Source: Hyphomicrobiales bacterium (GTDB lineage Bacteria > Pseudomonadota > Alphaproteobacteria > Rhizobiales > Aestuariivirgaceae). From it: a stretch of DNA of 8,368 bases. Each line of letters starts with the position of its first letter. Position 1 is the stretch's first letter. The position numbers were made by a program, and so were the translations under genes. The stretch lies in assembly GCA_020029455.1 (NCBI GenBank), contig JAIBJH010000108.1:1-8368 (forward strand). Reading direction: 5' to 3'. Below, one piece after another: positions 6,157 through 8,368 of the stretch. Below the pieces are notes generated by a model. That model saw only the letters and a program-made list of their open reading frames with translations, was not told the DNA's origin and ran no database searches.

Positions 6157-6185
6157 TTGGCGCACATTTGTCTGACAAATAGTAT
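6157..6185 (+). promoter_or_regulatory. Candidate promoter of the rightward transporter
   Basis: TTGGCG (6157-6162), a 17-bp spacer and TAGTAT (6180-6185) form a plausible sigma-70-type promoter with transcription starting near 6192, leaving a leader of about 120 nt. The operator at 6166-6180 fills the spacer. This arrangement supports both calls, although each hexamer matches the consensus in only about four positions. Confidence 0.5.
6166..6180. promoter_or_regulatory. GntR/FadR-type operator palindrome
   Basis: ATTTGTC-T-GACAAAT is a perfect 15-bp palindrome with a single central base. The core TTGTCTGACAA matches the TNGTNNNACNA pattern of FadR-subfamily GntR regulators, which commonly control sugar-acid and sugar transporters in proteobacteria. 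It lies exactly between a candidate -35 and -10, as expected for repression relieved by an inducer. No GntR regulator is encoded in this window. A wider inverted repeat AAATGT (6142-6147) / ACATTT (6164-6169) overlaps its left arm. Confidence 0.72.
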
Positions 6186-6205
6186 TTTTCACTTGCGCAG
6201 CGGTT

Positions 6206-6218
6206 CTCGCTATGCGAG
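6206..6218 (+). promoter_or_regulatory. Short inverted repeat in the leader of the second binding-protein gene
   Basis: CTCGC-TAT-GCGAG is a perfect 5-bp inverted repeat about 15 nt into the predicted transcript. Further on, the leader has two identical copies of GCTTTTTTCA (6237-6246 and 6249-6258) and a small CCCG/CGGG hairpin (6276-6287). The first repeat could be a second operator or the base of a 5' RNA hairpin. There is no match to a riboswitch class I recognise. Confidence 0.25.
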
Positions 6219-6314
6219 GCTGACACAATGAGAAAAGCTTTTTTCAGGGCTTTTTTCACATTTCTTCAGACAAGACCCGGCCACGGGCAAAAGCAAATAG
6301 ATAGGGAGAGAACG

Positions 6315-7574
6315 ATGATTGGAATGAAGAAACTTGGCCAGGCCTGCGCAGTGGGTCTCGCCTCGATGTTGCTGGCGGCTCAGCTCGCCAGCGCCGAAGA
6401 ACTGGTCATGTGGGAGCGCAGCGGCGGCAACGCCGGCATGGTCGACAAGCTGGTCGAAATGTGGAACGCCAAAAACCCTGACCGCGCTATCAAACTGACC
6501 TACATCCCCCACACGGAAATGGTGCCGAAGATAGCCCAGGCCATTGCCAGCGGTGATGTGCCTGACCTCATGGGGCTTGACTTGATCTACGGGCCGCAAT
6601 TCGAGGCCGCAGGGCAGCTCACGGACATTACCGACTTGATTGGCAGCGACCCTACGCTCAAGACGGCGAGCCCTGGCCACATGGCGGTCTCCACATATGA
6701 TGGCCGTCTCTATGGCGTGCCGCTTTATGCCGACGTCTCCGCGCTGTTCTGGAACAAGGATCTCTTCAAGAAGGCTGGCCTTGATCCGGAAAAGCCGCCG
6801 ACAAGCCTTGCTGAAATCCGCGAATATTCCGACAAGATCACCGCACTTGGCGGCGATGTAAAAGGCTATTTCCTCCCCGGCGCCTGTGCCGGCTGCAACA
6901 TCTTCACTGTTGGCCCACTGATGTGGGCATCGGGCGCCACCATTGAGCCGAAGGATGCCAATGACGAGCCGTTAAAGGGCGACGGCGTGAAAGAGGTTCT
7001 GCAATGGGCCCGCGACATGATCAAGGCTGGAAACGTGCATGAAGATGCGCGCGCCGAGACGGGTGAGACTTTCCACCTGCGCTTTGGCTCCGGCAAGCTT
7101 GGCATGATGGGCACAGGGAACTTCAACATCACGCTGGTCAAGGAGCAGAACCCGAATATGGACTTCGGCATTGCTCTCCTGCCCGGTGTGAAGAGTGGCG
7201 AGGTGGCTTCCTTTGCAGGCGGCGACATCGTGACTATTCCGAAGGGCAGCAAGCGGGTGAATGATGCAGTGGACTTCATGCGTTTCATCTTGTCGGATGA
7301 AGTGCAGGTTGAAGGCTATGCCAAGCTCCTCAACATGACGACCCGCGGAGATATGTCAGACAACAAGTACTTCAAGGAGAATCCGAAGGTGCAGGACGTG
7401 GCCAAGGCTATTGCTGTGGCCCAGACGCCCTACACTTTGAAGTTCTTCGAACTCATCAATTCTCCGCAAGGCCCATGGCTGCAGATGCTCCAGCGCGCCT
7501 ACTATTCGGATGAGGATCTCGACAAGATCATCGCCGATGGAAAGGCCCAGATGAAGGCCATTGCAGCAGAATGA
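6315..7574 (+). CDS. Extracellular sugar-binding protein of second ABC importer (family 1)
   Basis: A 419-residue periplasmic binding protein. The signal peptide runs through residues 1-27, with a hydrophobic core (about 10-24) and signal peptidase I site L-A-S-A before EELVMWERSGG. Family 1 features include VEMWNAKNPD (47-56), HTEMVPKIAQAIASGDVPDLMGLD (about 66-89), YGVPLYADVSALFWNKDLFKKAGLD (133-157) and GSGKLGMMGTGNFN. A CAGC pair (C191 and C194) in the exported protein could form a tight disulfide. GGGAG (6304-6308) lies 6 nt before ATG 6315, which decides this start; an in-frame ATG at 6228 would add 29 residues ahead of the signal peptide and is unlikely. It differs clearly in sequence from the binding protein at 198-1466, so the two importers are not a recent duplication and probably take different ligands. 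It is followed by its permease gene after a strong stem-loop. Confidence 0.93.
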   Translation: MIGMKKLGQACAVGLASMLLAAQLASAEELVMWERSGGNAGMVDKLVEMWNAKNPDRAIKLTYIPHTEMVPKIAQAIASGDVPDLMGLDLIYGPQFEAAGQLTDITDLIGSDPTLKTASPGHMAVSTYDGRLYGVPLYADVSALFWNKDLFKKAGLDPEKPPTSLAEIREYSDKITALGGDVKGYFLPGACAGCNIFTVGPLMWASGATIEPKDANDEPLKGDGVKEVLQWARDMIKAGNVHEDARAETGETFHLRFGSGKLGMMGTGNFNITLVKEQNPNMDFGIALLPGVKSGEVASFAGGDIVTIPKGSKRVNDAVDFMRFILSDEVQVEGYAKLLNMTTRGDMSDNKYFKENPKVQDVAKAIAVAQTPYTLKFFELINSPQGPWLQMLQRAYYSDEDLDKIIADGKAQMKAIAAE

Positions 7575-7588
7575 TTTCCTCCTAAGAC

Positions 7589-7620
7589 TTGGGCCGCAGC
7601 CACAAGTGGCTGCGGCCCAA
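7589..7620 (+). promoter_or_regulatory. Very strong stem-loop between second binding-protein and permease genes
   Basis: TTGGGCCGCAGCCA (7589-7602) and TGGCTGCGGCCCAA (7607-7620) form a perfect 14-bp stem with a CAAG loop, starting 14 nt after the binding-protein stop. Only CTTTG follows, so complete termination is unlikely although partial termination is possible. Placed as the hairpin in the first transporter is, it probably protects the binding-protein mRNA from 3' decay and lowers permease expression. Confidence 0.8.
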
Positions 7621-7655
7621 CTTTGCCCAGACGGAAGATTGCCTTGAGCCGGAGA

Positions 7656-8368
7656 ATGAAACAGAGAAAGCTGGTGGGACTGCTTTATGTCGCCCCAGCA
7701 CTCGCCTTTGTCATCTGTTTTACCGTGGCGCCCTTCGTGCAAATGCTATGGATGAGCCTGCATAACTGGTCGCTTCTCACCGGGCAGAAATTCATCGGCT
7801 TCAACAATTTCATCAAGGCCTACAATGACACGCAATTCTGGGTGTCCCTGCTCTTCACCCTCAAATACACTTTGTGGATCACGCCGGTCCTCATGATCGG
7901 CGGCTATTTGATAGCACTGTTGGTGGCGGAGAAAGGCAGGCTCAGGGCCATTGCGCGCGCCGTCGTCTTTGTGCCCGTCGTGATCGGCCTCGGAGCTTCG
8001 AGCCTGCTCTGGTACTGGCTTTTCAGCTACGATTACGGCTTGATCAACCGCAGCCTCCTGGACCTCGGCATCATATCAAAGCCAGTGGTCTGGTTCGGAG
8101 CCGACGCCACTCTCGGGACTTGGGCAGTCATCTCTTCCATTGTCTGGAAAGTGATGGGCTTCGGCATGATTCTCTTCATCGCCGCAATCCAGGCGATCCC
8201 CCATGAGGTTCGGGAAGCGGGTCGCATTGATGGCGCCAGTCAATGGCAGGCGGTGCGGCGCATCATTCTGCCTCTGACCTACCGGACGGTTCTGCTTGTG
8301 ACCCTTGTGAGCATCATCGGATCGCTCCTGGCCTTTGACCAGTTCTACATCATGACGGCGGGCCAGCC
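7656..8368 (+). CDS. Sugar ABC transporter permease, C-terminus cut by window edge (MalF/UgpA type)
   Basis: The first 237 codons of an inner-membrane permease; the gene continues past the right edge. Hydrophobic segments are seen at about residues 6-34, 62-90, 101-123, 153-180 and 211-230. The EAA loop that contacts the ATPase subunit is present as EAGRIDGASQWQAVRRIILP (187-206). The opening KLVGLLYVAPALAFVI and the FIGFNNFIKAY segment are typical of MalF/UgpA-type first permeases. ATG 7656 has a GGAG only 1 nt upstream, too close to work well. An in-frame TTG at 7644 has GGAAGA (7633-7638) at a better spacing, so a start four codons earlier is possible. It belongs with the binding-protein gene at 6315-7574. 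A second permease, and possibly an ATPase, would be expected to the right. Confidence 0.93.
   Translation, partial: MKQRKLVGLLYVAPALAFVICFTVAPFVQMLWMSLHNWSLLTGQKFIGFNNFIKAYNDTQFWVSLLFTLKYTLWITPVLMIGGYLIALLVAEKGRLRAIARAVVFVPVVIGLGASSLLWYWLFSYDYGLINRSLLDLGIISKPVVWFGADATLGTWAVISSIVWKVMGFGMILFIAAIQAIPHEVREAGRIDGASQWQAVRRIILPLTYRTVLLVTLVSIIGSLLAFDQFYIMTAGQ

Noticed and set aside
6228..6314. Upstream ATG extending the second binding protein by 29 residues, with a GAGG 8 nt before it
   Set aside because: The extension is basic and polar and would precede a complete signal peptide. ATG 6315 has a better GGGAG at 6-nt spacing and gives a normal signal sequence.
6192..6314. Riboswitch in the long leader of the second binding-protein gene
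   Set aside because: Only short hairpins and T-runs are visible, and no conserved core of a known riboswitch class was recognised.
1..8368. Mobile element, prophage, CRISPR array or tRNA-linked integration site
   Set aside because: No transposase or integrase motifs, terminal repeats, regular spacer-repeat pattern or tRNA cloverleaf was seen on either strand.

Overview
The window looks like carbohydrate-use accessory DNA from an alphaproteobacterium, most likely a member of the Hyphomicrobiales (rhizobia/Brucella-type lineage). The reasons are a moderately high G+C content by eye, strongly family-1 style sugar ABC importers with Alphaproteobacteria-like binding proteins, and the general codon style. 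No rRNA, tRNA, CRISPR array, insertion sequence or phage gene was seen. Species assignment is not possible from the sequence alone.

Layout. (1) Positions 1-1466, minus strand: a periplasmic sugar-binding protein gene followed by the first codons of a MalF/UgpA-type permease that runs off the left edge, with a strong stem-loop in the gap between them. (2) Positions 1467-1793: a divergent control region with a 19-bp perfect palindrome and a consensus-like promoter for the leftward transporter. (3) Positions 1794-2723, plus strand: a two-domain regulator with an ArsR-type winged helix and a large poorly described C-terminal domain. (4) Positions 2811-6068, plus strand: a cytoplasmic GH51 alpha-L-arabinofuranosidase, an aldo/keto reductase only 3 nt downstream, and a Ure2p/YfcG-like glutathione S-transferase, ending in a stem-loop. 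(5) Positions 6069-6314: a second control region in which a perfect GntR/FadR-type operator sits between a candidate -35 and -10. (6) Positions 6315-8368, plus strand: a second family-1 binding protein, a very strong stem-loop, and a second permease cut by the right edge.

Working model (inference): the window is a locus for importing and breaking down short arabinose-containing oligosaccharides. One or both ABC importers bring the sugars into the cytoplasm, where the signal-peptide-less GH51 enzyme releases L-arabinose from non-reducing ends. The aldo/keto reductase could act on a released sugar or a derived carbonyl compound. The ArsR-like protein lies between the leftward importer and the GH51 gene, so it is the natural candidate regulator of both. 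The rightward importer appears to answer to a different, GntR-family regulator that is not encoded here, so its substrate may differ.

The genes belong to recognisable families, so I do not see a wholly new system. The least described parts are the C-terminal sensor-like domain of the regulator with its cysteine cluster, the palindrome half-site repeated at the aldo/keto reductase-GST junction, and the matching stem-loops between binding protein and permease in both transporters.
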